DNA of 64,000 nucleotides, taken from NCBI GenBank assembly GCA_947444305.1, contig CANEZP010000006.1, forward strand, positions 156,618 through 220,617, given 5' to 3'. Made by a program: the position numbers and the translations under genes. A model generated the notes under the pieces. The model did not search any database and was not told the DNA's origin. It was given only the letters and a program-made list of their open reading frames with translations. Origin of the DNA: Pseudobdellovibrionaceae bacterium (GTDB lineage: Bacteria > Bdellovibrionota > Bdellovibrionia > Bdellovibrionales > UBA1609). Below, piece by piece: positions 16,243-24,112 of the stretch. How positions within the stretch are numbered: position 1 is the stretch's first letter; each line of letters opens with the position of its first letter.

Positions 16243-17747
16243 GGGGCCTCCGTCTTGGCGTTGACGATCGTGATTTTCGCGGGTTTTACGGTGATGATCT
16301 GTTCGATCGCCTGATAACCCGGCTTCTCTAAAACCAAAGTGTAACGACCGGGGCGGATTTTGTAGTTCGCTAATTGCGAGCTTGAAATGCGGCGGCCGTC
16401 GACGAATGCGCTTACACCTTCATCGATCAGTAAGCGAAGTGTTCCCACGGACGGTCTGGGCGATAGCTTGGCGGAAATTGCCACCGGTTTTTCTACATCA
16501 AGCGCCGGGGGATTCGCCATCATAACCGCTTCCGTGCGCGAGTCGTCTTCACTCGCTGAATTCACGGGAGTACTCGATTCAACGGGCACACCCGCTTTAT
16601 AATGATTCATCAAAGCGACGGACGCCCAGATTCCCAAGACGAGCCCGACGAGCGTTAGCAAGAACCGAACTTTGACTTTGGAGGCCCCGGTTTTTTTAGC
16701 CCCCGTGATCTCCGACATCATAGTCTCGAGAGCCGGATCATCCGGGAACAACGCGTGGAACTGATTCACCTTCGCTAGAAGAATCGCCCGTTCGGTTCCG
16801 CGCGCTAACTCGACCCGGATATCGTTCTTCAAGATAGAATGCTTTAAAGACAGCGCCGCCGAAAAAAGCTCGGGGTCTCCGGTTCGCATCCACTCCTTCA
16901 CGCGCATAAGCTGCCCGGACATTTGCAGGAAGTCCATGAGACCGGCCTCAACTAACCAAATTGAGTTGGGGCGATCATTGCGGTCGAGCCGTAAGCAGTC
17001 TTCGATCAGCCGCGCGATTTTTAAAGGGACGCGCGGATTGATCTGGACGATCGGCGCAAACCGAGCGGCCAGCAAATCATTCATCAAGATCTGACCGCTA
17101 TCGTCCATGAATGGATGCTTCCCACACAACAACTCGTAAGCAACGACACCGAACGAAAAGATGTCCGAAGCATACGTTGCGGGCTGGCCATCGATCGTCT
17201 CGGGCGCCATGTACGCGAGCGATCCAACGATCGATCCGGTTTGCGTAAGCTGCCGGCGGAAAAACTCGGAGCGCGCCAAACCAAAATCGGTAAGTTTGGC
17301 CACGCCCTCCGGTGAGACCAGGATGTTGTCGGGCTTCAAATCCCGATGCAAAATCTGTTGTTCATGAACGGCACCGAGAGCGCGCGCGACTTGCGCTAGA
17401 ATGTAAAGATGAGGCTCAATCCACACGGGTTCATTTTGCGTGGTCCACGCTTTTAGCGTTCGCCCTTCGACCAACTCCAATTCGAGGAAAAACTGCGAAC
17501 CGGTCGACCAAGGCCGAATCAACTGCACGATATTAGGGTGCTTCAAAAGCGCGAGCGCTTCGGCCTCCCGCTGCAAACGCTCATTGAACGCGAGGTCATT
17601 GACCAGGGCCGGATGAAACACTTTGAGCGCGACGACGCGGGCATCGTCGGTGTTGACCGCTTCGTATACCGTCGCCGAAGCGCCCGTGGCGATTTGGCTC
17701 TTGAGTACGAAAGGCCCGGCTATTTGTGGCAACTGATCCGAGGGCAT
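16239..17747 (-). CDS. Membrane Ser/Thr protein kinase with extracytoplasmic PEGA domain
   Basis: 502 residues. An N-terminal Hanks-type kinase has the glycine-rich loop IATGASATVYEA, the ATP lysine K42 (VALKVF), catalytic HRDLKPDN at 134-141, DFG at 154-156 and APE in the activation segment, so it should be active. A membrane helix follows the cytoplasmic juxtamembrane region (LLTLVGLVLGIWASVALM, about residues 358-375), and the C-terminus is a PEGA-type beta domain (VDGRRISSSQ..RPGRYTLVLEKPGYQ) in the periplasm. The downstream activator overlaps by 4 bases and is the likely phosphorylation partner. A sigma-54-like promoter lies upstream. Confidence 0.95.
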   Translation of the reverse strand: MPSDQLPQIAGPFVLKSQIATGASATVYEAVNTDDARVVALKVFHPALVNDLAFNERLQREAEALALLKHPNIVQLIRPWSTGSQFFLELELVEGRTLKAWTTQNEPVWIEPHLYILAQVARALGAVHEQQILHRDLKPDNILVSPEGVAKLTDFGLARSEFFRRQLTQTGSIVGSLAYMAPETIDGQPATYASDIFSFGVVAYELLCGKHPFMDDSGQILMNDLLAARFAPIVQINPRVPLKIARLIEDCLRLDRNDRPNSIWLVEAGLMDFLQMSGQLMRVKEWMRTGDPELFSAALSLKHSILKNDIRVELARGTERAILLAKVNQFHALFPDDPALETMMSEITGAKKTGASKVKVRFLLTLVGLVLGIWASVALMNHYKAGVPVESSTPVNSASEDDSRTEAVMMANPPALDVEKPVAISAKLSPRPSVGTLRLLIDEGVSAFVDGRRISSSQLANYKIRPGRYTLVLEKPGYQAIEQIITVKPAKITIVNAKTEAP

Positions 17748-17758
17748 GAGCGTCCTTA

Positions 17759-17780
17759 GCTATGACAGAAGTGTCTTAGC
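17759..17780. repeat. Imperfect inverted repeat upstream of the kinase gene
   Basis: GCTATGACA-GAAG-TGTCTTAGC: nine-base arms with one mismatch, 11 bases upstream of the kinase start codon. The outer part also forms direct repeats CTTAGCTA 21 bp apart (17755 and 17776). Could be an operator or an mRNA 5' hairpin. Confidence 0.4.
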
Positions 17781-17783
17781 TAA

Positions 17784-17800
17784 AGCAACAAGCAAGCCCG
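17784..17800 (-). promoter_or_regulatory. Possible sigma-54 (-24/-12) promoter of the kinase-activator operon
   Basis: On the minus strand the sequence has GGGC-N8-TTGCT with the required GG-N10-GC spacing (minus-strand bases 17798-17797 and 17786-17785), 37 bases upstream of the kinase ATG. The -12 TTGC is perfect; the -24 box matches at GGC but not at the flanking T and AC. An imperfect dyad (17759-17780) follows around the expected start of transcription. Confidence 0.35.
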
Positions 17801-17876
17801 TCTAAACGGCTTTGGATGGTTTTGGGCGATGACGTATGAAAATAAATTCCCGATCGCCTAAGCCACGATGACCGAA

Positions 17877-18608
17877 CTAAGCTTTCCCGGCTTCGCGCTC
17901 TGAGATGGCTTTAAGCTCAGTTTCCATGAAGGAAGAAACCGCCGTATGGCGCCGGCGAATATTTTTGATCACTTTTTTGGCGTCCTCCAATTGATTCGCG
18001 CCGACCAGGTATTTTACGTAGTTCTGGACGACCGTGATTTGAACCACATCCGGTTTGGCCGAGAGTACGTAATCAAAATGTTTTACCGCCTCGGCGATCT
18101 GGCCGGTTTCACCTAATGCTTTTGCGTAAAGGTAATTCACTTCTATGTCGCCGCCACCGGCGGCAAAGAACTGGCGGAAGCTATCGGCGGCCTCTTTGAA
18201 TTTGCGTTGCTGCAACTGGAATTTACCGAGGCGCGCGAGCTGCTTAGAATCACCGCGCGCGAGTTCTGCGTACAACTTTTCGGTGCAATCGAACTTTTTA
18301 AGCTCCAAGCACACGGCGGCCATCTTTTCTACGGCCGCGGGCGAATTGCCTCCGATGAGTTCACCGGCTTTGAAGCCGATCACTTGTAGGCTCGCGCCGC
18401 CCCACGAAGCGATATGCACGAAGCCCGCGATCATCAACACCGCGCTCGCGATCGTCGTGACGAGGAACACTTTCTCCAAGCGTGCCTCACTGGCTTTCTG
18501 GGTGGGAGATAAAACGCAACCGCACGAATTGCAGACGACGGGCGCGCCGAGCAACCGGCTATTGTGAATTTCTTGAAGGCAGCGTGGGCAATTTGAGTGT
18601 CCGGTCAT
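17877..18608 (-). CDS. Membrane protein with N-terminal zinc ribbon and TPR-like repeats
   Basis: 243 residues from the ATG preceded by AGGGGGA; a longer frame exists upstream but lacks that ribosome site. CPRC (about residues 7-10) and CNSCGC (about 26-31) form a zinc ribbon. One membrane helix follows (FLVTTIASAVLMIAGFVHIA), then a periplasmic or cytoplasmic helical region with tetratricopeptide-like units (LGKFQLQQRKFKEAADSFRQFF; YAKALGETGQIAEAVKHFDYVLSAKP; YLVGANQLEDAKKVIKNI). TPR domains bind proteins; the partner is unknown. It lies just upstream of the kinase-activator pair on the same strand. Confidence 0.8.
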   Translation of the reverse strand: MTGHSNCPRCLQEIHNSRLLGAPVVCNSCGCVLSPTQKASEARLEKVFLVTTIASAVLMIAGFVHIASWGGASLQVIGFKAGELIGGNSPAAVEKMAAVCLELKKFDCTEKLYAELARGDSKQLARLGKFQLQQRKFKEAADSFRQFFAAGGGDIEVNYLYAKALGETGQIAEAVKHFDYVLSAKPDVVQITVVQNYVKYLVGANQLEDAKKVIKNIRRRHTAVSSFMETELKAISEREAGKA

Positions 18609-18822
18609 CGTGGTCCCCCTGGGATGTAGATAAGCAAACGCCCCGCCAGCTAGGCTCGAATACACGGCGGCCTTCCCGGCTACATCTTCGACCCTGCCTT
18701 TAATTTCGACGCCTCAAAATAGAACAGCTAAGTGAAAGCGAAGTGCGACGCCGGACTGAAATATTTCCCGCTTCATGAAATGCGATTGAAGGCTTTCACG
18801 AAGGCCGATACTTCTCATCGCA

Positions 18823-20268
18823 ATGATATACATTTTAGTTTCCCTGCTGTGTTCGACCGCGTCGTTTGCCGAATCGCCGGCCTCATCCCCCATCCGCGAA
18901 GGCTTGGGCTTCCAAAGCGTGACCGCTCCGCAATTCGACGACGCACAATTATTAAGCTCCATCCAGACCGCGGTCGAAGAGTCCAAAGTCTCCGCCGTCA
19001 CGCGGATTCAGGTCGACGCCGGCGGCAGCAAAGTCGGCATCGTCGTGGTCGGCGACAAAGACCAGGTCCGTCCGTTCGTCTTCCGTATCGAAAACGGCAA
19101 ACCGGTCGGCCAACCCGGCACGATGACCGACTTCGTTACCCACAAAGTGGAAATCCCTTTTGGCACTTTAAAGATGTACGGCTTCGAACAAAAGCCCGGC
19201 TACGATTACGCAGGCACCGCGGGCTGGCTTGCGGTCGGCGTAGTCGGTCTTTACGCGGCTAAAAAAGTATTGAACAAAGTTACGATCGGGCGCTACAGCG
19301 TGGGCGACGCTCACGGCGAAGACTCAATGTTTCCCACGGATCCCGAAATGCGTGAAGAGATGCTCACAAACCGCGAGTTGTTCGCGCACGCCGTGGTGAA
19401 GGCCGAGGAAGTGATCGACGGCCAACTGCACAACATCGTTAAACCCTTAGCGATCGCCGCGGCCTGCGGTCACGATCACGGGATAGGCCTAAAAAAGCCG
19501 ACGCCATCGAAATTTGTTTGCGAAGGCATAGACGAACCGCAAGCTCAGGCCGCCCGTCAAACTTTGCTCAAGGTCGTTCCTAATTTCGCGGTCCGCTTAG
19601 GCAAAGATTTTTATAACGAGTTGATCTCGCCCATCGTTGAGCTGGTCAAAGCGGTTAGTGATAAAGACAAGCGCCGTCAGACCTGGAATTTCTTCGACTT
19701 AATATCAAGACGGATGCTTAAAGAGCGCGGCGTTCCCATGGCCATAGCGACCGGCGTTTTCGTCGGCGTCGGGCAAGTCGTAATCGAAACTCTCGAGTCC
19801 GTCGCTCTGCCCGCCGGAATGCATATGTTCTGTCAGGTAGGAAACGCCTTTGTCCTCGCGGTGGCGGCGAAAGCGTACACGACTTATTTCTGCATGCTGC
19901 AAAACGAAGAGTTCAAGGGTAAGACCATCGCCGATCGTTGGCGCACGGCCCAGCAGATCGCGCGCATGGCGAAGGTCACGGCCGAGCCCGGATCCGAGCC
20001 CGACAAAATTAATCATGCGTTGAACCTACTCTTCCGTATGGTCGAACGTGATTTACGCCACTCCCGTAATTTAAAAGATATCGAGAAAGAACCTTCGCGC
20101 GATCTCGCGTGGAAGTTAGGCTCCCTTCGCAAAGAACTAACCATCCTGCAAATTCGCATCGTGCAAAAGACGGTTAAGGATGCCGACATCCTCAGTTGGC
20201 TGAAACGGATGTACGAAGTGCAGTCTATTATACAAGACTGTTCAGCCGACTTAGAATCCGCGGCTTAA
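18823..20268 (+). CDS. Large secreted or membrane-associated protein, unknown function
   Basis: 481 residues with an N-terminal signal (IYILVSLLCSTASFA). A hydrophobic segment lies at about 131-146 (AGTAGWLAVGVVGLYAAKK), and another at about 295-335 (PMAIATGVFVGVGQVVIETLESVALPAGMHMFCQVGNAFVLAVAAKAY), so it may insert in a membrane. The C-terminal ~130 residues are helical and charged (HALNLLFRMVERDLRHSRNL..LGSLRKELTILQIRIVQ). Cysteines at CGHDHG and FVCEG are notable. No family recognised. It is divergent from the zinc-ribbon/TPR gene. Confidence 0.75.
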   Translation: MIYILVSLLCSTASFAESPASSPIREGLGFQSVTAPQFDDAQLLSSIQTAVEESKVSAVTRIQVDAGGSKVGIVVVGDKDQVRPFVFRIENGKPVGQPGTMTDFVTHKVEIPFGTLKMYGFEQKPGYDYAGTAGWLAVGVVGLYAAKKVLNKVTIGRYSVGDAHGEDSMFPTDPEMREEMLTNRELFAHAVVKAEEVIDGQLHNIVKPLAIAAACGHDHGIGLKKPTPSKFVCEGIDEPQAQAARQTLLKVVPNFAVRLGKDFYNELISPIVELVKAVSDKDKRRQTWNFFDLISRRMLKERGVPMAIATGVFVGVGQVVIETLESVALPAGMHMFCQVGNAFVLAVAAKAYTTYFCMLQNEEFKGKTIADRWRTAQQIARMAKVTAEPGSEPDKINHALNLLFRMVERDLRHSRNLKDIEKEPSRDLAWKLGSLRKELTILQIRIVQKTVKDADILSWLKRMYEVQSIIQDCSADLESAA

Positions 20269-20271
20269 ATC

Positions 20272-20286
20272 TGCCGTTTTACGGCA
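20272..20286 (+). terminator. Short hairpin after the gene ending at 20268
   Basis: TGCCGT-TTT-ACGGCA, a perfect 6-bp stem beginning 4 bases after the stop codon, without a clear T-run. A second hairpin GCGCGCC-N11-GGCGCGC lies at 20312-20336. Either could be a weak terminator or protect the 3' end of the mRNA. Confidence 0.4.
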
Positions 20287-20405
20287 CGCCCTAAAAACAA
20301 TTCATTGAAACGCGCGCCAAAGTTATTAGGGCGCGCTTAGGTTGCGGCACGGATCTTCCTATAGAGGTTTCCCGTATCTAACCTAACCGTCATGGAGGAC
20401 GAACA

Positions 20406-20918
20406 ATGAACATTAGAACCTTAACCACACTTACTCTCACGGCCACGGTGGCCCTCGTGCTATCGGCTTGTGACAGAGGAAAGTCGCGCACCCAAACTGC
20501 GGCGACTCCCGGCGCGAGCAAGCCGGCCCCGCAACAGCTTGACGAGTGCCCGTCTGCAGACGGCATTTGGGAAATGAACGGCGGAACGTCCGTCGAGTTC
20601 GGTCGCAAAGAAGGCTTCTTAACTTTGAAGCAAGTTGAATTGACCGAGCCAGTCGTTATGGACGGCAAAACCCACAAGATCAAAGAAATCTCTTCGGGTC
20701 TTGAAATTGAAGTGACCGGTTCATGCAAAGACCGTTTGGTTCAAATCACACAAAAACAAGGTAAAGTTTCGATCTCACAAATCTGGTACATCGCAGTTAA
20801 CGACGGTTCGCTCTGGCTTGACGAAACCGACGGCGAAAACACGACGCAAATGACCGGTAAGCGTCAAGCGCCCCGTCAGGTTGAAGCGCAAGCTTCGCAA
20901 TCTCCCGACGGCGTATAG
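20406..20918 (+). CDS. Lipoprotein of unknown function
   Basis: 170 residues with a classical lipobox LSAC (Cys about residue 22) and a GGAGG ribosome site. After a Thr/Ala/Pro-rich linker the body (CPSADGIWEMNGGTSVEFGRKEGFLTLKQVEL...) looks like a small beta-barrel or lipocalin-like domain: short strands with GIW near the start and a late IWYIAVNDGSLWLDE. The tail is polar and disordered. Outer-membrane attachment is expected because the residue after Cys is Asp followed by Arg; in E. coli Asp at +2 would retain it in the inner membrane, so the location is unsure. Confidence 0.8.
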   Translation: MNIRTLTTLTLTATVALVLSACDRGKSRTQTAATPGASKPAPQQLDECPSADGIWEMNGGTSVEFGRKEGFLTLKQVELTEPVVMDGKTHKIKEISSGLEIEVTGSCKDRLVQITQKQGKVSISQIWYIAVNDGSLWLDETDGENTTQMTGKRQAPRQVEAQASQSPDGV

Positions 20919-20933
20919 ACCATCTTGATTTTG

Positions 20934-20959
20934 CGCGGGAGGATGCCTATCCTCCCGCG
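20934..20959 (+). promoter_or_regulatory. Hairpin abutting a start codon
   Basis: CGCGGGAGGAT-GCCT-ATCCTCCCGCG, a perfect 11-bp stem ending one base before the ATG at 20960. Its 5' arm contains GGGAGGA, the only Shine-Dalgarno-like sequence for the next gene, so the stem would mask it. It may instead end the upstream transcript, but has no T-run. Confidence 0.6.
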
Positions 20960-21433
20960 ATGCTTTCCCTCTCCGTACTTCAGCAAATTCTAGCCGCGAC
21001 CGGTAACTACACGGGCGAAGGCATCAATCACGACAATCAAAGATTCAACGCGCAATTTTCGATCGAGCCCCTGCTCGGTGGAATAGCCGCTTGCCTACGT
21101 TTCAAAGCGACGGGTCACGACGGACTCATTTACCACGAAGAAATAAGCACCATCGCGACCGCAACGGACGGTAAACTTAGCTTATATAATCTAAATAGTA
21201 ATTTACCCGGCATGACCGCGCACGTTTTTACGAAGCGGCAGGCGGAGCTCGGGGCTAAAGAAGGCTTCGTCTTCAATCACAACGATATCGATGACCGCAG
21301 CGTTTTCCGTGAGGAGATTTGCTTGTCACTTTACTCCAACGCAGACCTCGGCTACCGCTACTCGTGGGGTATGCCCGGGGGAGAATTCGGTTTTCGCTCG
21401 AGCGTACGCCTTAAGCCTGCGGCACCGGTTTAA
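20960..21433 (+). CDS. Cytoplasmic beta-rich protein, unknown function
   Basis: 157 residues, no signal peptide. The pattern GNYTGEGINHDNQRFNAQFSIEPLLGGIAACLRFKATGHDG..YHEEISTIATATDGKLSLYN..LPGM suggests a lipocalin or nitrobindin-like beta-barrel in which strands are built from ligand-binding homologues, but I cannot name the family. The start codon follows directly after the long hairpin at 20934-20959, so translation may be controlled. The last 23 bases overlap the convergent gene. Confidence 0.65.
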   Translation: MLSLSVLQQILAATGNYTGEGINHDNQRFNAQFSIEPLLGGIAACLRFKATGHDGLIYHEEISTIATATDGKLSLYNLNSNLPGMTAHVFTKRQAELGAKEGFVFNHNDIDDRSVFREEICLSLYSNADLGYRYSWGMPGGEFGFRSSVRLKPAAPV

Positions 21434-21812
21434 TCGACAGCGTAAACGAGCAACCGCCGCAGCGCTGAACCTTCGGCCACTCTTCCGCCTCGCGTACAAA
21501 AAGATTTAGGTGTTTGCAATTGGGGCAGGCGATCTCGCCGCTTAAGACTTCGGAAGTCTCGAGCCAAGTGGTCGTACCCAGTACGGTCGCGGCCAACCAA
21601 AACAACGGCGGCAAAATAAAATGCAGCAAGGGTACGACGATGGTTCCGATCCCGATAAAAAATAAAATGCCGAAAATTTTGGCCGCGCGGGCGATCCGCT
21701 CGGCGGAAGAATACTCGCGGCGAAGCGCAAACCCTTCGGTCGTTACGCCGTCGACTTCGCAAGTCAGGATGATTCGTTGTGAGGCCGGACCCGCGGCGGT
21801 GACTGATTCCAC
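21411..21812 (-). CDS. Two-helix membrane protein with C-terminal zinc ribbon
   Basis: 133 residues. Two close membrane helices (about 45-75: IFGILFFIGIGTIVVPLLHFILPPLFWLAATVLGTT) are followed by a zinc ribbon with CPNC and CGGC. The N-terminus is a short beta-like segment. Proteins of this shape are usually of unknown function. The 3' end overlaps the convergent gene at 20960 by 23 bases, so the two mRNAs could pair. Confidence 0.75.
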   Translation of the reverse strand: MESVTAAGPASQRIILTCEVDGVTTEGFALRREYSSAERIARAAKIFGILFFIGIGTIVVPLLHFILPPLFWLAATVLGTTTWLETSEVLSGEIACPNCKHLNLFVREAEEWPKVQRCGGCSFTLSIKPVPQA

Positions 21813-21844
21813 GAGTGAATCATAGCCGCAGATCGTGCGGAGGA

Positions 21845-22282
21845 CTAGTTGCTGGCGAGATTTTTCGGTTTTTTAGGTTCGAACTTCTCACCGTAGGTGC
21901 GCTCAAAGGTTTCGAGAGACTTTTGCAGCGTCATCGCCTTATCAAGCTGTTGCTGAACCAGATCTTTTTGGGTCAGGTACAAACCCTTTTTCGCGTCGAT
22001 CGCCAATGTTCGCGTGACGGCGCTGACGTACTCGGCCAGTTTTTCTTTCGCGCTTTGTCGGTCGTCCCGGCTGAGCGAGTTCCAGTCGAATTTTTTCTGG
22101 CCTTCGTCTAACGAGATTTTGAATTGCGCGGTAAGGGCGCTCTGGGCCGAGCCGGCCACTTGCAATTGCTGATTGCCTTCACTGACCTGCGCGGAACGTT
22201 TATCGGTTTTGGAGGTGCACGCGATGAGAGCGGCCGTGCCTAAAATAAAGACAGAAGTGACAAAAAAGCGCCCGAATTTCAT
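21845..22282 (-). CDS. Lipoprotein with helical C-terminal half
   Basis: 145 residues with a lipobox LIAC (Cys about residue 22). The remainder is hydrophilic and helical (SLSRDDRQSAKEKLAEYVSAVTRTLAI; LTQKDLVQQQLDKAMTLQKSLETFERTYGE), possibly a short coiled coil. No family recognised. Confidence 0.75.
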   Translation of the reverse strand: MKFGRFFVTSVFILGTAALIACTSKTDKRSAQVSEGNQQLQVAGSAQSALTAQFKISLDEGQKKFDWNSLSRDDRQSAKEKLAEYVSAVTRTLAIDAKKGLYLTQKDLVQQQLDKAMTLQKSLETFERTYGEKFEPKKPKNLASN

Positions 22283-22348
22283 GCTTTAAGCTCCCCTACC
22301 GGCATCCGCCGAGACTACACCTTCAGGGAGCAAATTGCATTCCCGCAA

Positions 22349-23195
22349 CTAAACGGTTTCGTAATAATCCAGATCCTTACCCTAAGTTTCGCGCAAGAAA
22401 TAAAGCGCGATGAAAGCCATAGACGAAACGACCAGGCCGACGGTTAAGACCGCGTTCATCGTGTCCATTCGAAAGTTCGGGCGCAAACGTCACGAGTACG
22501 CCGATGCAAAACCAAACCGGTACGCCGATCAAGATACAGCATAGGTAACGCTTCGCCCGTTCACCGCTTAAGAATAATTTATGGAAGCGCCCGCGACCGA
22601 CTTCTGTTTTCGTCATCGAATTGAACATTCCCGATTCGACGAGACCCGCGCGAAGGCCGAGCAGGCACAAGCCCATCCCGCCGCCCACGAGGTAGGCGGT
22701 CTTCCAGCTAAAATAATCACCGATCAACGACGCCAGCACGGCGCCGAGAATCCCGACGGAGGCGATGACCGTAGTGCCGAGCCCACGGGTTTCTTTCTTC
22801 ATGACTTCGGCGACTAAACAAATTGCGGCGCCCAGCTCACCGGCCAGGCCGATGCCCGCCGCTAATCGCAACCAGGCGTACACTTCCGGATTGGGGACGA
22901 AGGCGTTGGCGATGTTCGCCAGGGAATAAAGAAGGATTGATCCGAACAGAACACTTTTACGGCCTAAGATGTCGCCGAGCACGCCCCAAAGAATTCCTCC
23001 GAGGAGCATCCCGGCCATCTGGAAGTTGAGCAGGCGTACACCCACCGTCATCATTTCATCTTCGGGAACGCCGAGATCGCGAAGTGAGGGCATGCGAACG
23101 ATCCCGAAAAGAAGTAGGTCGTAGATATCGACAAAGTATCCGAGCGCGGAGACGAGCACCGTTAGGACTATGGCTTTGTCGGAATCACTCTTCAC
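22349..23195 (-). pseudogene. Decayed MFS transporter (internal deletion, frameshift and nonsense codon)
   Basis: From a GTG start the frame encodes an MFS protein: a TM1 region (VSALGYFVDIYDLLLFG), the loop motif GDILGRKS, the AGELGAA..VAEVMKKETRG segment and TM7 (CILIGVPVWFCIGVLVTFAPELS). At about 22468 the frame shifts. The other frame continues with what looks like TM12 and the usual C-terminal tail: NAVLTVGLVVSSMAFIALYFLRET, a TAG at 22382-22384, then GKDLDYYETV and a final TAG at 22349. TAG stands where Tyr or Phe is expected. TM8 to TM11 are missing. An intact member of the family would be about 400 residues. The original substrate is unknown. Confidence 0.85.
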
Positions 23196-23284
23196 GAGAA
23201 GAGTATAGCCACGTATGTCCCCGCGGTAAAAGCCACGAACGCGCAAAAAATCATCAACATGGTAAAGCTCAAAGCACGGGTCAT
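23192..23284 (-). CDS. Small membrane peptide (30 aa) upstream of the MFS gene
   Basis: An ATG-started frame of 30 codons with a strong GGAGG seven bases before it. The peptide is almost entirely one hydrophobic helix (ALSFTMLMIFCAFVAFTAGTYVAILF). Its TGA overlaps the GTG of the MFS gene (GTGA), so the two were translated as a coupled pair. It may be a transporter accessory peptide or a translated leader. The partner gene is now broken. Confidence 0.55.
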   Translation of the reverse strand: MTRALSFTMLMIFCAFVAFTAGTYVAILFS

Positions 23285-23666
23285 GCGAAATCCTCCATCG
23301 TGCGACCGTCATCGCAAATCTTGCGCCGCGCTAAACTCACCTGGCCCGTCGCCATAACAAAATTCGTCACCAGTAAGGAATTTATTTCAAAAATGTCGAA
23401 GAGATCGATAGTTTGCCGTAAAGAATAGCGCCGCTCGACGTCAAATCCTAGAAGCCTCTCCTACTGGCGTATTTAGCTCCTCAGCCGCCCGACATAAACG
23501 AAATTTATCGAGCCTAAAACAAGCGACTACTTTCCCAACACAACGCTAAAATTGTAATAAGTGCTTTTATCGCTGCATTTTTATGAATATTTCTCCCAGC
23601 GAAACGGCGGTGCTAATCCTTGGGAAACAGTCGTCGTACAGACGGCACAATTAGAGGGGGAATCTA
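23285..23666. other. Gene-free stretch
   Basis: About 380 bases between the divergent small membrane peptide and the secreted protein at 23667. It is more AT-rich toward its right end and should hold at least one promoter there, but no -35/-10 pair stands out. No repeats or RNA gene were recognised. Confidence 0.5.
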
Positions 23667-23984
23667 ATGAAATACGCAATCCTTTTGGCCGGTCTTCTTT
23701 CGATGAGCATGTTCGCGCAAGCCGATACCGGTGATTCGCGTGATCGTGACCAAATCAATGCCGTTTCGACCGGTCGCTCGTACAACGGCAACAACGGCGC
23801 CGACTACGGATCCTACGAAACGGCAGCTAAAGGTGGATCGCCCGTTTGGTTGGTTCGCACCGCGGCCGGTTGCTCGAACGCCGGTGACCAAGTCGCTCGT
23901 CCCGTTTACCGCGTGAAAAAAGGCCGTTTGGTCTTCGCCGGTTACGAGTGCGTTCAAGACAATCGCGGCGGCAACGGCGGATAA
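23667..23984 (+). CDS. Small secreted protein
   Basis: 105 residues with AGAGGGGG before the ATG and a signal peptide ending FAQA (about residue 19). The mature part is Gly/Asn/Asp-rich (GRSYNGNNGADYGSYE; NRGGNGG at the end) with two cysteines (AAGCSN and YECVQ) that could form a disulfide. No family recognised. Confidence 0.75.
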   Translation: MKYAILLAGLLSMSMFAQADTGDSRDRDQINAVSTGRSYNGNNGADYGSYETAAKGGSPVWLVRTAAGCSNAGDQVARPVYRVKKGRLVFAGYECVQDNRGGNGG

Positions 23985-24112
23985 TTTCTGTTTACGTTAC
24001 GCTACTAGTGCGCGGGCCGTGAATACGGTCCGGCGCTCTTTCGCTTAAAGTCCGTACGATCGCGAATTCTTTATGTATTGGGCAAAAGCGGCTCTTGCTC
24101 TATAACATCCGG

